This document shows positions 52,216-61,251 of a DNA stretch of 64,000 nt, one piece after another. Each line of letters starts with the position of its first letter. Position 1 is the stretch's first letter. A model generated the notes under the pieces. It was given only the letters and a program-made list of their open reading frames with translations, was not told the DNA's origin and did not search any database. The stretch spans positions 124,001-188,000 of the forward strand of contig VSSA01000003.1 in the NCBI GenBank assembly GCA_008123405.1, written 5' to 3'. Position numbers and translations under genes: made by a program. The DNA is from Nocardioides sp. BGMRC 2183 (lineage in GTDB: Bacteria > Actinomycetota > Actinomycetes > Propionibacteriales > Nocardioidaceae).

Positions 52216-53271
52216 TCAGCGGCCGCTGCCGGCGGCGACGGCCGCCTCGACCTTCTCGCGCGGACCGGCGACGAAGACGTACTCGGTGTTGCGCAGCCGC
52301 GCCACCCGACCCACCTTCTCCCCGGTCGGGCTGTGGATGCCGATCTGGGCGCCGACGTACCGCTTGGAGTCGAAGGCCAGCACCCGGACGTCCTCGTGGC
52401 CCGCGTCGCGCAGCCAGCTCACCATCTCCTCGGCGGTGACCCAGGACTCGTCGTTGTAGGAGACCATCAGCACCTCCGCCCGTGCCCGGGCGATCAGCCC
52501 GGCGAGCGCCTGCGGCATCGTCCGGCGGCTGTTGAAGGTGCTCTTGGTGCCGTCCTCCCGGCTGTCCGCCCGCTTGCAGGCGACCCCGTAGTGCGACGGA
52601 GCGTCCCACCGGACGAGGGTCTCCCAGATGTGGTAGTTCGTGAAGTAGCGGTGCTGGTTGTAGGGCGGGTCGAGGTACATCAGGTCGGTCTCCGGCAGTC
52701 GGTCGACTGCGTCGAGTGCATCGGCGCGCAACGTCGTACCGGTGCCGGGCAGGAGGTCGGGGCGCCGGAGCTCGAGGTCACGATGGGCGCGCGGAGCCCA
52801 CTGCTTCAGGTAGGCCATCTGCAGACCGGTGGTGGAGTCGACGCGGTCGGCAGCGAGCAGCAGGCTGGTCAGCAGCATCGGGAACAGCGGAGAACGGCGG
52901 TGCTCGGCCTCGATCGTGTCACGGATCGCGTCTACCCGGGCCCCGTTCTTCGGCTGGAAGAACCTGGCCTGCTCGCAGAAGGTCGCGGTGAAGTAGCCGG
53001 CCTTGCCGGGCAACGCGTCGAGCTCGCGCAGCACCACGTCGAGCTCGTCGAGATCGACGGCGTCCGCGTCGGTGCCGATGTAGCAGGCGGCGAGTATCTC
53101 GGAGTACGTCGCGATGTCGGTGGCGGTGACCACCAGCCCGCGTCGCTTGAGCTCCTGGGCCACCCGCGTCGTACCGGTGAACAGGTCGACGGCCGTCACC
53201 GCCCCGGTGGCGACGGCCATGTCCGCCAGCACCGGCACCAGGGTCCGCTTGGAGCCCAGGTACTTGATCAC
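52216..53271 (-). CDS. D12-class DNA adenine N6-methyltransferase, solitary
   Basis: A 351-residue Dam-like enzyme. MIKYLGSKRTLVPVL and VDLFTGTTRVAQEL form the SAM-binding start (motifs X and I), and LMYLDPPYNQHRYFTNYHIWETLV is the catalytic DPPY motif IV. This is the alpha-class (D12) order, and the intervening target-recognition region is about 100 residues. No restriction endonuclease gene is adjacent, so it is an orphan methylase in this window. The final Ala/Gly-rich segment is short. Its stop is 44 bp from the convergent SGNH hydrolase stop. Confidence 0.9.
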   Translation of the reverse strand: MIKYLGSKRTLVPVLADMAVATGAVTAVDLFTGTTRVAQELKRRGLVVTATDIATYSEILAACYIGTDADAVDLDELDVVLRELDALPGKAGYFTATFCEQARFFQPKNGARVDAIRDTIEAEHRRSPLFPMLLTSLLLAADRVDSTTGLQMAYLKQWAPRAHRDLELRRPDLLPGTGTTLRADALDAVDRLPETDLMYLDPPYNQHRYFTNYHIWETLVRWDAPSHYGVACKRADSREDGTKSTFNSRRTMPQALAGLIARARAEVLMVSYNDESWVTAEEMVSWLRDAGHEDVRVLAFDSKRYVGAQIGIHSPTGEKVGRVARLRNTEYVFVAGPREKVEAAVAAGSGR

Positions 53272-53284
53272 AGGCAGGCCCGGG

Positions 53285-53914
53285 TCATTGGCCGACCCGG
53301 CCGTCGACCCGCTCCCGCAACAGATCGGCGTGGCCGCAGTGACGCGCGTACTCGACGATGTGCGCGATCAGCAGGTCGCGCAGGGTCACGTCCGCCCCGT
53401 CGGGGCCCAGGTCGGAGATGCCCGCGTTGCGGGCGTCGAGATCGTCGATGGCGGCGAAAGCCCGGTCGGTCGCCGCAGTCTCGCGTCGCCAGGCCTGCCA
53501 CGCCTCGGCGACCACCGCGGGATCGGCGACCGCGCCGTTCCAGTCGCCGTCGCGATCCTGCTCGGTCCGATAGATCCGCGGCGCGTCGTCACCGGTCATC
53601 ACGCGTCGGACATGGCGCTCGTCCTCGACCGCGTGCCGCAACAGGCCGAGCAGCGACATGGTCGAGGGCGGCACCGAGCGCCGCGCCAACTGCTCGGCAT
53701 CGAGGCCGGAGCACTTCAGCTCCAGGGTCAGCCGGTAGTAGCGCAGGTAGTCGAGCAGCATCGCCCGCTCGTCGCCGATCGGCACCTCCTGCTCGCGCGG
53801 GTCGTCATCGGGGTCGACCCACATGTCCGGGAAGACCGTCGCCTCGGTCCAGCGTGCGGTGGGCTCTCCTGCGTCCGCGTCTGCGTCCATCACGGCATTG
53901 TCCGAGACGCCCAT
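53285..53914 (-). CDS. DinB/DUF664 family protein
   Basis: A 209-residue helical-bundle protein of the DinB superfamily, subgroup DUF664: DERAMLLDYLRYYRLTLELKCSGLDAEQLARRSVPPSTMSLLGLLRHAVEDERHVRRVM shortened to LLGLLRHAVEDERH, and HIVEYARHCGHADLLRERVDG. The His residues (LRHAVEDERH; EYARHCGHADLLRE) can bind a metal. Some relatives are mycothiol-dependent transferases. The start is uncertain: ATG 53914 is used, with TTG 53926 and ATG 53890 as alternatives. Confidence 0.82.
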   Translation of the reverse strand: MGVSDNAVMDADADAGEPTARWTEATVFPDMWVDPDDDPREQEVPIGDERAMLLDYLRYYRLTLELKCSGLDAEQLARRSVPPSTMSLLGLLRHAVEDERHVRRVMTGDDAPRIYRTEQDRDGDWNGAVADPAVVAEAWQAWRRETAATDRAFAAIDDLDARNAGISDLGPDGADVTLRDLLIAHIVEYARHCGHADLLRERVDGRVGQ

Positions 53915-54017
53915 CACGTCGGGCAATCGACTTGCGGCAGTTTCGTCCCTGCTCCCGCCCGCACGTGCCCAGACGGGACCGGACGCGCCCGGGCGGGAGC
54001 AACGAGACGAGGGCCGG

Positions 54018-54434
54018 TCAGACCCGGGCGGACCGGGGCGTGGTCAGCAGCCGGCCGAGCGCCCAGATCACCGCGACGTTGAGCGCGATGATCGCGAGCG
54101 CCCAGAACGGCTGGAACGGCAGCCAGGCGAAGTTCACCACGGCCGAGGCCACGGCGAGGCTCATCCCGACGATGATCGCCCACGTCTGACCGGCCAGCAG
54201 GGCGGCGCCGGTCACCGCGAGCACGATACCGATCACCAGGTGAATCCAGCCCCAGGTGGTCAGATCGAACTCGAAGACGTAGTTGCCTGCCGGGCCGGTG
54301 GCCCAGATGTCGTCCTCGGCGATCGCCGCGATGCCCTCGATGATCTGGAACAGGCCGACGGTCAGCAAGACGACGGCCGCGAAGATGGACAACCCGTCGA
54401 CCCACGGGTTGGTGTTGCTCTCAGTGTTCGACAT
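54018..54434 (-). CDS. Four-helix membrane protein (DUF7144-like)
   Basis: A 138-residue integral membrane protein with four helices (about 14-35, 60-78, 80-98 and 104-125). The segments GLFQIIEGIAAIAEDD and GWIHLVIGIVLAVTGAALLAG match small actinobacterial membrane proteins of the DUF7144 kind. It has no catalytic motif. It is a single-gene unit between the DinB and sulP genes. Its role is unknown. Confidence 0.75.
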   Translation of the reverse strand: MSNTESNTNPWVDGLSIFAAVVLLTVGLFQIIEGIAAIAEDDIWATGPAGNYVFEFDLTTWGWIHLVIGIVLAVTGAALLAGQTWAIIVGMSLAVASAVVNFAWLPFQPFWALAIIALNVAVIWALGRLLTTPRSARV

Positions 54435-54508
54435 GATCCCAGGATCGAGGATCACAAGCACACATGACCTCACCCGGAGCGGGTGAGTCGCGGTGCGGCT
54501 CAGGGTAC

Positions 54509-54524
54509 GGCTCTTTATCCGGCG
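54509..54524. repeat. Single arm of the 8556-8706 element
   Basis: GGCTCTTTATCCGGCG differs from the reverse complement of the right arm at 8690-8705 at one base. It overlaps the TAA of the sulP gene (54515-54517). No second arm was found nearby, so it may be a decayed copy. Confidence 0.4.
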
Positions 54525-56209
54525 CTGCGCTCCACCGCGTCGGCAACCGACGGCGCGACGCCCCCGTCGTCCGCGAACGCCCGGAACCACGCCGACCGTC
54601 GGGCGACGGCCTCGACCTCGGGCCCGAGTGCCGCGAGGACCAGGCGGATCCCGTCTGCGGTCAGGTCAGCCTCGAGCTCGCGGACAGTGTCCAGGAACGG
54701 CAGCGTCATCCGCTGCACCTCCACGCACTCCAGTACGACGACGCGCGGGCGCGGATCGCAGCTCAACGCCGCCTGCAGGACGGCGTCCTGGGTCGCGCGA
54801 GCGTTGCCGGTGTAGAGCGACTGGTCCAGATGCAAGATCAGCTGCCCACCGGCGCTCAGCCCGGCGGTGGCCGGCTCGGCCTCCGGAGCCGGCCGCCATC
54901 CGTCGACGGTGCGCAGCAACGGTCGGACCTGCGACCTGCTCGTCTCCCGCAACACCAGCACCAAAGTCAGGATCACACCGATCAGCACCGATTCGAGCAG
55001 ACCCACGGTGAGCCCGAGCACCGCCGTGGCCACGGCCACCCAGAAGCAGGGCCGGTCGATCCGGAACAGCTCCATCAGGTCCGGCACCGAGACGAGACCG
55101 ACCACGGCCACCAGGACCATCGAGGCCAGCACCGCCTCCGGAAGGTCCTCCAGCACCGGCCCCAGCAGCAATGCCACGGCCACGGCGAGTGCCGCGGTGG
55201 TGACTCCGGCGAGCTGGGAACGAGCGCCGGCCCGCTGGTTGACCGCGCTCTGGGAGAAGCCACCGGCCGGTGGCATCGACTGGGAGAGGCCACCGGCGAT
55301 CGCGGCGATGCCGTTGGCCAACAGCTCGCGGTCGCTGTCGACCGGCTGCTCGTCACGCTGCCGCTGCCCTCGCGCCACCAGCACCGTCTCCATGAACGCC
55401 ATCAGCGCGATCGCGACCGCGCCCGGCACCAGCGCGGCCACCTCGCCCCACAGCGGCATCGTCGGCGTCGGCAGACCCGCCGGGACGCTGCCGATCACCG
55501 CCAGTCCGCGGTCCTCGACGTCGGTGAACGCGACCAGCGCGATCCCGACCGTCGCGACGATCAGCGGACCCGGCAGCGCCGGAAGCCACCGGCGCAGCAC
55601 CAGCAGTGCGGCGACGGCGGCGATCGAGACCACGGTGGTGGTGAGGTCCAGGTCGCCCAGCTGCGGCACCAGGTCGGCGATCCGACCGAAGAACCCTTCG
55701 TCGTCGGGGTCCGAGGCCACCCCGAGCAACGTGGGCAGCTGGCTGGCAGCGACGGTCAGACCGACGCCGATCTTCACCCCGGTCATGGTGGCCGGACTGA
55801 TCTGCTCGACCAGCGCGCCGAGGCGGAAGAGCCGCATCAGCAGCAGGAAGCAGCCGACCAGCAGGGTGAGGGTGAAGGCCGCACGGAGCGCCTCGTCGGC
55901 GCTGCGGTCGCCGGGCAGGCCGGCGATCGTGGACCCCGACAGCACCGCGATCGTGGAGGTGGTGGACAGGCTCAGCGAGTGCGACCCGCCGAGCAGGGCG
56001 TAGGCCAGCATCGGCAGCATGCAGGTGTAGAGGCCGACCTGCACCGGGAGGTCGGCGATCGTGGCGTAGGCCATCGCCTGCGGGATCACCACGGTCCCGG
56101 CGGCGAGACCGGCCAGGACGTCGTACCGGATCAGGCGCCGGTCGTAGGAACGCAGGGAGGGGGCCACCCAAGCGGGCAGCCCCTCCCCCTTCGCCCGAGC
56201 GCGGCGCAC
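54515..56209 (-). CDS. SulP-family anion transporter with STAS domain
   Basis: A 564-residue SLC26/SulP protein. Hydrophobic helices fill residues about 25-425, with the signature IPQAMAYATIADLPVQVGLYTCMLP and GGLSQSMPPAGGFSQSAVNQRAGARSQLAG. The C-terminal STAS domain (about 460-550) has LECVEVQRMTLPFLDTV where phosphorylatable Ser is common in others, so regulation may differ. The transported anion (sulfate, bicarbonate or other) cannot be read. The GTG at 56209 lies one base after the upstream TGA, which implies coupling to the preceding gene. Confidence 0.88.
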   Translation of the reverse strand: MRRARAKGEGLPAWVAPSLRSYDRRLIRYDVLAGLAAGTVVIPQAMAYATIADLPVQVGLYTCMLPMLAYALLGGSHSLSLSTTSTIAVLSGSTIAGLPGDRSADEALRAAFTLTLLVGCFLLLMRLFRLGALVEQISPATMTGVKIGVGLTVAASQLPTLLGVASDPDDEGFFGRIADLVPQLGDLDLTTTVVSIAAVAALLVLRRWLPALPGPLIVATVGIALVAFTDVEDRGLAVIGSVPAGLPTPTMPLWGEVAALVPGAVAIALMAFMETVLVARGQRQRDEQPVDSDRELLANGIAAIAGGLSQSMPPAGGFSQSAVNQRAGARSQLAGVTTAALAVAVALLLGPVLEDLPEAVLASMVLVAVVGLVSVPDLMELFRIDRPCFWVAVATAVLGLTVGLLESVLIGVILTLVLVLRETSRSQVRPLLRTVDGWRPAPEAEPATAGLSAGGQLILHLDQSLYTGNARATQDAVLQAALSCDPRPRVVVLECVEVQRMTLPFLDTVRELEADLTADGIRLVLAALGPEVEAVARRSAWFRAFADDGGVAPSVADAVERSAG

Positions 56210-56210
56210 C

Positions 56211-57596
56211 TCAGGCAGGGGGCACGCCCGGCTCGGCCGCCTCGCTCTGCGCGGTCGGCGCGGTGGGCTCTGGCCGGGCCAACAGCGCCGCCAGCAGCAG
56301 GATGATCGCGGTGATCGCGACCAGCCAGAGCGCGAACGCGCCGCTGGGGTGGTCCCGCATGACGTAGACCAGCAGGGCGACCGCCAGCACGCCGACCCGC
56401 AACGGCACCTGGTACTGGTGCAGGGCAACGCCGAATGCGCCGGTGTTCAGCCCGACCCGCTCACCGCCGCCACGGACCGCGCTGAGCGCCGACCCGGTGC
56501 CGCGACGCAGGGCGGTCGGCGCCCGTTCGGGCCCGGAGACCCAGGCGATGAAGGCGGCCGCGAGCGCGATCACCAGCACCGCGCGGAGGTTGACCCGGAT
56601 GAAACGGACCAGCTGGTCGTAGACGATCACCGCGACGTCGGTGCGGATCTGGTCGTCCGGGATCGCGTTCGCATAGATCTCGCGGAAGACATTGAGCCCG
56701 ACGCCGAGCAGGAGCATCGCCCCGGCCAGCGCCAACGTGGCTGCCACGAAGGTGCGTCGTCGCGAACGCCCCACCGCGACCGCACCGACCAGGCAGAGCA
56801 GCGCCAGGATCGGCAGCCAGATGCTGAGCGCGCTGAGGATGCGGAAGCCGCTCTGAGCCTTGGCCAAGTCGGCGGAGGCGAAGATGGTGAACTCCGCATT
56901 CACCGTCGGCAGCCGCTCGGCCAGGGTGAAACCGCGGTCGACCAGCGCGAGCTTGACGGCGTCGATGACGGTGGCGAGGTTGACCTTCACCGCGTTGTCG
57001 GTGATCTCGACGGTGTCGCCGTCCTTGCCGGTCAGCACCGCGACCAACTGGGTGTGCGCCTGCCGGTTGGCCTCCTCCCACGCCTGGACGAAGTTGTCGG
57101 ACTCGACCAGATTGGTCACCTGGGTGCGGATGAAGCCCTCCACGGCGCCGGCCAAGGGGTCCGCGAGCGCCTGCAGGCTGGTCGCCGCCAACGGTGGCAG
57201 TCCCCGCTCGGTGAGAGCATCGATGCCCTGCTGGGTGACGGCCTCGATCTCCAGCCGGGTCACGATCTCGTTGGTGATCCGGTCGATCGCCGCTGCCTGG
57301 ATGACCGGGTCCTCGGCGAGCGGTGCCACCGTCTCGACGTACCTGTCGGTGTCGGAGACCGTGTCGTTCGCCCAGCGGGCGACCACCGCGAGCATGGAGA
57401 ACAGCACCATCGCGATGATCAGGACGGCGGCCACCACCGGCCGCCACCATCCGGTACGACGCCGCGCCGGCGCCTCCCCGCCACCGCCACCGGCATCGCC
57501 ACCGCCATCGGCTCCGGTGGTCGGCTCGCCGACCTGCGCCTTCAGCCGCTCGACCTCCTCGCGCAGCCGCTGCACCTCGGCGTCGGAGCCGCTCAT
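56211..57596 (-). CDS. Coiled-coil membrane protein of unknown function
   Basis: A 461-residue protein. Residues 4-25 form a short coiled coil (EVQRLREEVERLKAQ), a Gly-rich linker follows, then a helix (PVVAAVLIIAMVLFSMLAVVARW, about 50-72). A large extracytoplasmic region of about 190 residues is helical (DRYVETVAPLAEDPVIQAAAIDRITNEIV). Then come five more helices. The pattern resembles uncharacterised actinobacterial membrane proteins. The ATG overlaps the HdeD-like stop (ATGA) and the gene leads directly into sulP. A role in partner control or transport with SulP is conceivable. Confidence 0.75.
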   Translation of the reverse strand: MSGSDAEVQRLREEVERLKAQVGEPTTGADGGGDAGGGGGEAPARRRTGWWRPVVAAVLIIAMVLFSMLAVVARWANDTVSDTDRYVETVAPLAEDPVIQAAAIDRITNEIVTRLEIEAVTQQGIDALTERGLPPLAATSLQALADPLAGAVEGFIRTQVTNLVESDNFVQAWEEANRQAHTQLVAVLTGKDGDTVEITDNAVKVNLATVIDAVKLALVDRGFTLAERLPTVNAEFTIFASADLAKAQSGFRILSALSIWLPILALLCLVGAVAVGRSRRRTFVAATLALAGAMLLLGVGLNVFREIYANAIPDDQIRTDVAVIVYDQLVRFIRVNLRAVLVIALAAAFIAWVSGPERAPTALRRGTGSALSAVRGGGERVGLNTGAFGVALHQYQVPLRVGVLAVALLVYVMRDHPSGAFALWLVAITAIILLLAALLARPEPTAPTAQSEAAEPGVPPA

Positions 57597-58195
57597 CGTC
57601 CGGCCGGACGGTAGGAGCGCAGTCCGAGCGCGGCGATGATCGCCAGCACACCGCCGACGATCAGCCAGATCGCGATGAACAGCACCAGGGCGCGCAGCGA
57701 GAACTCGGTGAAGACGATCAGGAAGGCGCCGACCAGCACCGTCAGGCCGCCGGTGACCAGCTCCCAGGTGCGCCCGCCCGGCGGGGGCGCGAGCATCGCG
57801 AGCAGGATGTCCACCACTCCGGCGACGAGCCAGAAGACACCGAGCACCATGCCGAGCACGAGCACGCTCTGCAGCGGGTCGCGCAGCACCAGCAGACCGA
57901 CCACCAGCGAGAAGGCACCGATCAGGCCGGAGAGCACCCGGATGCCGGTGTCGCGTCCCGAGGCAGCGAGCGCGGAGATGCCTCGGAAGATCCCGGCGAG
58001 GATCAGCTGAATCGCGATCACCACGGTGAAGACCGTGACGGTGGCGTCCGGCCACGCGACCAGGACGATGCCCAGCACGAGCGTGACGATCCCGTAGCCG
58101 AGCACCAGGCCCCAGTGCGCGGCGAACTCACGGAATCCCGGCGGCAGCACGGTGACGGTGACCTCGGTGGTGGTGGGGGCGTCGGGGTCGGACAT
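57593..58195 (-). CDS. HdeD-family acid-resistance-type membrane protein
   Basis: A 200-residue protein with six helices in three pairs, the HdeD/DUF308 pattern (VLGYGIVTLVLGIVLVAWPDATVTVFTVVIAIQLILAGIFRG shortened to LVLGIVLVAWPDATVTVF, repeated as LSGLIGAFSLVVGLLVLRDP and TGGLTVLVGAFLIVFTEFS). HdeD proteins are linked to acid or membrane stress. GGAG lies 7 bp before ATG 58195. It is the second gene of the chain LuxR-HdeD-coiled-coil protein-SulP, all on the minus strand. Confidence 0.85.
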   Translation of the reverse strand: MSDPDAPTTTEVTVTVLPPGFREFAAHWGLVLGYGIVTLVLGIVLVAWPDATVTVFTVVIAIQLILAGIFRGISALAASGRDTGIRVLSGLIGAFSLVVGLLVLRDPLQSVLVLGMVLGVFWLVAGVVDILLAMLAPPPGGRTWELVTGGLTVLVGAFLIVFTEFSLRALVLFIAIWLIVGGVLAIIAALGLRSYRPAGR

Positions 58196-58221
58196 CAGCA
58201 CTCCAATTTCGTCGGGATCGG

Positions 58222-60813
58222 TCACAGCAGATGCAGGGATCGCGCCGTTGCCAGGGCGTCGCTCCGTCTGCTGACGGAGAGTTTGGCGTACAGGTTCGAC
58301 ACGTGGGTCTTCACGGTGTTCTCCGAGACGAAGAGGGTCGCCGCGATGTCGGCGTAGGTCGCACCGCGGGCGAGTTCGCGCAGCACGTCACCCTCTCGGG
58401 GGCTCAGCTCCGGGACCACTGCCCGCTCCTGCCGCGCTGCGGTCGGAGCCGCCGTGGGCACCTCGGTGTGCAGGCCGCGGAAGCGGGTCAGGCCGGTGGC
58501 GACGTCGGCCGCCCATCCAGCGGTGGCCCCGCGTCCCAGCAGCTCCCGGACGTCGGTGCCACGGCGCGACCAGCCGACGAAGGCGACGATGCTGCGGCGA
58601 CCGACCGTCTCCTGGAGCGCGGCCGCGATCAGCAGATCGGCGGCCTCGCGATCACCCAGGGCGTCGAGCAGCTGCGCCGCGAGCACCTGGGCGATCGGCC
58701 GCACCGGCGGCTGTGGCGCTGCAGTGGTCTCCTGCGCGATCCGCAACTGCTGCACGGCGCCGCGCAGGTCGCCGGCCAGCTCGGCACGGAGTGCCCGCAC
58801 CAGTGCTTGCTCACCGGCGGCGTCCCGCTCGGCCAGCTCCTGCGCGATCCGGCCCAGCCCGTCACCGTCCCCGGCGAGACCCGCCAACAGTCCGCACTGG
58901 ACCAGGTGTCCTATCGCGACATCGCCGAGCAGCGCCGTCGGATGCAGGTCGTTGAGCGTGCGCTGCGCGCCGTCGAGGTCGCCCTCCAGGAGCGCGAGCC
59001 GGGACTCGAGCGTCTGGGCCCAGTAGGCCGACATCGGCTCCCCGAAGGTGCCGCACGCGGCACGCAGCCCGGCGGCGTCGCTCGGGCTCACCAGCGGCAG
59101 CTCGCCCCAGCGGACCAGGGCGCTGACCAGTCGCGCCCGCGCGGTGGCCACGGTCTCGCCCGCGGTGGAGACCGTGTCGCCGGGACAGTCGGCCTCCCCG
59201 GCATCGGCGAGGACCGCCTCCGCGTGCGCCAGCGCCACGATCTCGCGGCCGCTCGCATACGCGGTGAGCGCGAGCTCGGAACGTGCCGCGCGCCGGAGCA
59301 CCGGCAGCATCCGCACCTCGGCCAACACGGTGGCCGCGTCGAGCTCATCGGCCGCCGCACGCAGCTCGCCGCACCAGGCAAGGGTGACGCCGAGCTCGTG
59401 CTGCAGCAGCGCCAGGTCGGCGACAGCCTGACTGCCGGCCGCCTCGCTGCCGGTCGCCAGCGCCTCCCGGGCCGCCAGGATCGCGCTCGGCGCCGGCTCC
59501 AACCCGGCCCGTGCCCGCATCAACCGGCCCGTCGCGATCCGCACGGCACCGCTGGCCGTGGTCGCGACCACCCGATCCAGCCAGGTCGCCGCGCCGGCGA
59601 CGTCGCCGGCCAGCCACCGCTGCACCCCGAGGGTGAACCAACAGCCCGGCTCGGCCTCGACGGTCGCCGGGTGGGCGCGGACGAAGTCGACCACCTCCCG
59701 CGCGTCGCCACGCAGCAGCAGTCGCGGCCCCTCCGTCCCGATCAACGCAGCCGCCGCGTCGGCGCGACCGAGGCCGCTGAGGCGACGTACCGCACCGGTC
59801 GGCTCGCCCCGGGCCACGTCGGTGGCGACCGCGTCGCAGACGGCACGAGCCGCCGCCTCGACGTCGGCACCACCTGCCCGCACCCGACGACGCACCACCT
59901 CAGTGAGCAGGGGGTGGATCTGGTAGCGGCCGGCCGGTGCCGCCGGGTCCGACCCCAGCCGGTGGACCAGCAGACCGGTGGCCTCCAGGTCGGCGAGGAC
60001 CGCACCCGCCTCGGGGTCCCCGGTCAGGTGGGCGGCGGTCTCGGCGCTCACTGCGGGTTCGGAGGCCACGCAGAGCAGCAGATGACGGGCTGGAGCGGGC
60101 AGGGCGCTGAACACCTCGCCGGCCACCTGGTCCGCGACCGACACCGAGCCACCGGCCAGGAGGTCGGCTGCCGCACGGGGGTCGGCGGAGGACGCCACCG
60201 ACCGAGCCGCGAGCACCGTCGCCGCCGCCCAGCCGCGACTGCGGTCGGCCACCGCCCGGGCGACCCTGACATCCGTGGTCCCGGCGTGTGCGGCGACCAG
60301 ACGCGACGACTCGTCCTCGTCGAGCCGCAGCACGTCACCGCGGAGCACCCGCAGATCTCCGCGCAGCTCCGGGGTGAGCCGGCTCAGCGGCAGGTCCCAC
60401 CGGCTGAGCAGGAGCAGGTCGAGCGAGGTCGGGTCGCGGTCCAGCCGGTCGTCGACAGCCCTGACGGCCGCGAGTCGCAACAGGTGCGCGTCATCGACGA
60501 CCACCAGCCGGGCGGGCCGCTGGGCGGCTGCCTGGTCGATCGCCGCGACCAGCTCCGCCGCGCTGGTACGGCGGGTGGCGGTCAGCCAGGTGGTGCGCTC
60601 GGCCAGCCCGGTCTGCCGCAGCCAGCCGACCACGCCGAGCGTCTTGCCGGAGCCAGCCGGGCCGAGCAGCACCGTCACGGTCGCGTCGCGCGCCTGGTCC
60701 AGCCGGTGCCAGAGCCGGGGTCGCGGCACGTAGGTCCGCGGAAGCCCGGGAAAGCGGGCGCCCGAGCCGTCCGCTCGGGTCTCCGCACCTGCTGGAGGCG
60801 TCGACCTGACCAT
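58222..60813 (-). CDS. LuxR-family LAL/MalT-type transcriptional activator
   Basis: An 863-residue ATP-dependent regulator. Walker A is LLGPAGSGKT (K57), with Walker B VVVDDAH near 118-124, then a winged-helix region and a long TPR-like helical repeat (about 350-770). The C-terminal 65 residues are a LuxR helix-turn-helix: LSPREGDVLRELARGATYADIAATLFVSENTVKTHVSNLYAKL shortened to SENTVKTHVSNLYAKL. This is the MalT/LAL plan in which ligand and ATP drive activation. AGAGGA precedes ATG 60813. It is divergent from the small protein/sulfatase pair and leads the HdeD-SulP chain, so it may control either side. Confidence 0.92.
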   Translation of the reverse strand: MVRSTPPAGAETRADGSGARFPGLPRTYVPRPRLWHRLDQARDATVTVLLGPAGSGKTLGVVGWLRQTGLAERTTWLTATRRTSAAELVAAIDQAAAQRPARLVVVDDAHLLRLAAVRAVDDRLDRDPTSLDLLLLSRWDLPLSRLTPELRGDLRVLRGDVLRLDEDESSRLVAAHAGTTDVRVARAVADRSRGWAAATVLAARSVASSADPRAAADLLAGGSVSVADQVAGEVFSALPAPARHLLLCVASEPAVSAETAAHLTGDPEAGAVLADLEATGLLVHRLGSDPAAPAGRYQIHPLLTEVVRRRVRAGGADVEAAARAVCDAVATDVARGEPTGAVRRLSGLGRADAAAALIGTEGPRLLLRGDAREVVDFVRAHPATVEAEPGCWFTLGVQRWLAGDVAGAATWLDRVVATTASGAVRIATGRLMRARAGLEPAPSAILAAREALATGSEAAGSQAVADLALLQHELGVTLAWCGELRAAADELDAATVLAEVRMLPVLRRAARSELALTAYASGREIVALAHAEAVLADAGEADCPGDTVSTAGETVATARARLVSALVRWGELPLVSPSDAAGLRAACGTFGEPMSAYWAQTLESRLALLEGDLDGAQRTLNDLHPTALLGDVAIGHLVQCGLLAGLAGDGDGLGRIAQELAERDAAGEQALVRALRAELAGDLRGAVQQLRIAQETTAAPQPPVRPIAQVLAAQLLDALGDREAADLLIAAALQETVGRRSIVAFVGWSRRGTDVRELLGRGATAGWAADVATGLTRFRGLHTEVPTAAPTAARQERAVVPELSPREGDVLRELARGATYADIAATLFVSENTVKTHVSNLYAKLSVSRRSDALATARSLHLL

Positions 60814-61024
60814 CGCTTCGTCCTCTCGGGGCACGACGCCGGAGCCGCCGGCCACTGCGCTCGGACTCTATCGCTCTGGCCACACCGCGTCACGCACCAC
60901 GAGGTTCCGCCTCGCCCGTTTCCGGTGAGGCACCCGACCGCGCGGGCGTCGTACCGTCGAGACACGGGTCACCGCTCCCACCCGACGGCGCTGATGCGCC
61001 GGACCCCAGCCCCGGAGGAAACAC
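60814..61024. promoter_or_regulatory. Divergent region between LAL regulator and small protein/sulfatase genes
   Basis: A 211-bp spacer. GCCTC and GAGGC near 60910-60935 can form a small hairpin. GGAGG lies before the small gene ATG. No convincing -10/-35 pair or repeat is recognised. It is expected to carry both promoters. Confidence 0.3.
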
Positions 61025-61225
61025 ATGACGAGGATCATGATCCGGGTGGACGCCCAGCTGACCGACGAGCTCAGCACCGCGTTCCCGCACCTCACGGCGC
61101 GCCATCAGCCGGCCACCACCGCGCTCACCGGCGAACTCACCGACCAGGAGGAGCTGCAGGGTGTGCTGAGCCTGCTGAGCACCCTGGGGGTGGGCGTGGT
61201 GGAGATCGTCACTATCCCCGAGTAA
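61025..61225 (+). CDS. Small protein preceding the sulfatase gene
   Basis: A 66-residue protein that reads as two beta-alpha units (MIRVDAQLTDELSTAFPHL and ALTGELTDQEELQGVLSLLSTLGVGVVEIVTI), like a small ferredoxin-type alpha/beta fold. A good GGAGG site lies 6-7 bp before the ATG. Similar short ORFs often accompany LuxR-LAL genes, but I do not know a function. It ends 26 bp before the sulfatase ATG, so the two are probably co-transcribed. It could bind the sulfatase or its ligand. Confidence 0.65.
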   Translation: MTRIMIRVDAQLTDELSTAFPHLTARHQPATTALTGELTDQEELQGVLSLLSTLGVGVVEIVTIPE

Positions 61226-61251
61226 CCAACCCCGATTCCCTGGAGGGACCC

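Noticed and set aside
58231-61251. Upstream extension of the sulfatase frame, antisense to the LAL regulator
   Set aside because: The extension reads low-complexity sequence through another real gene; GGAGG and the family start place the sulfatase ATG at 61252.
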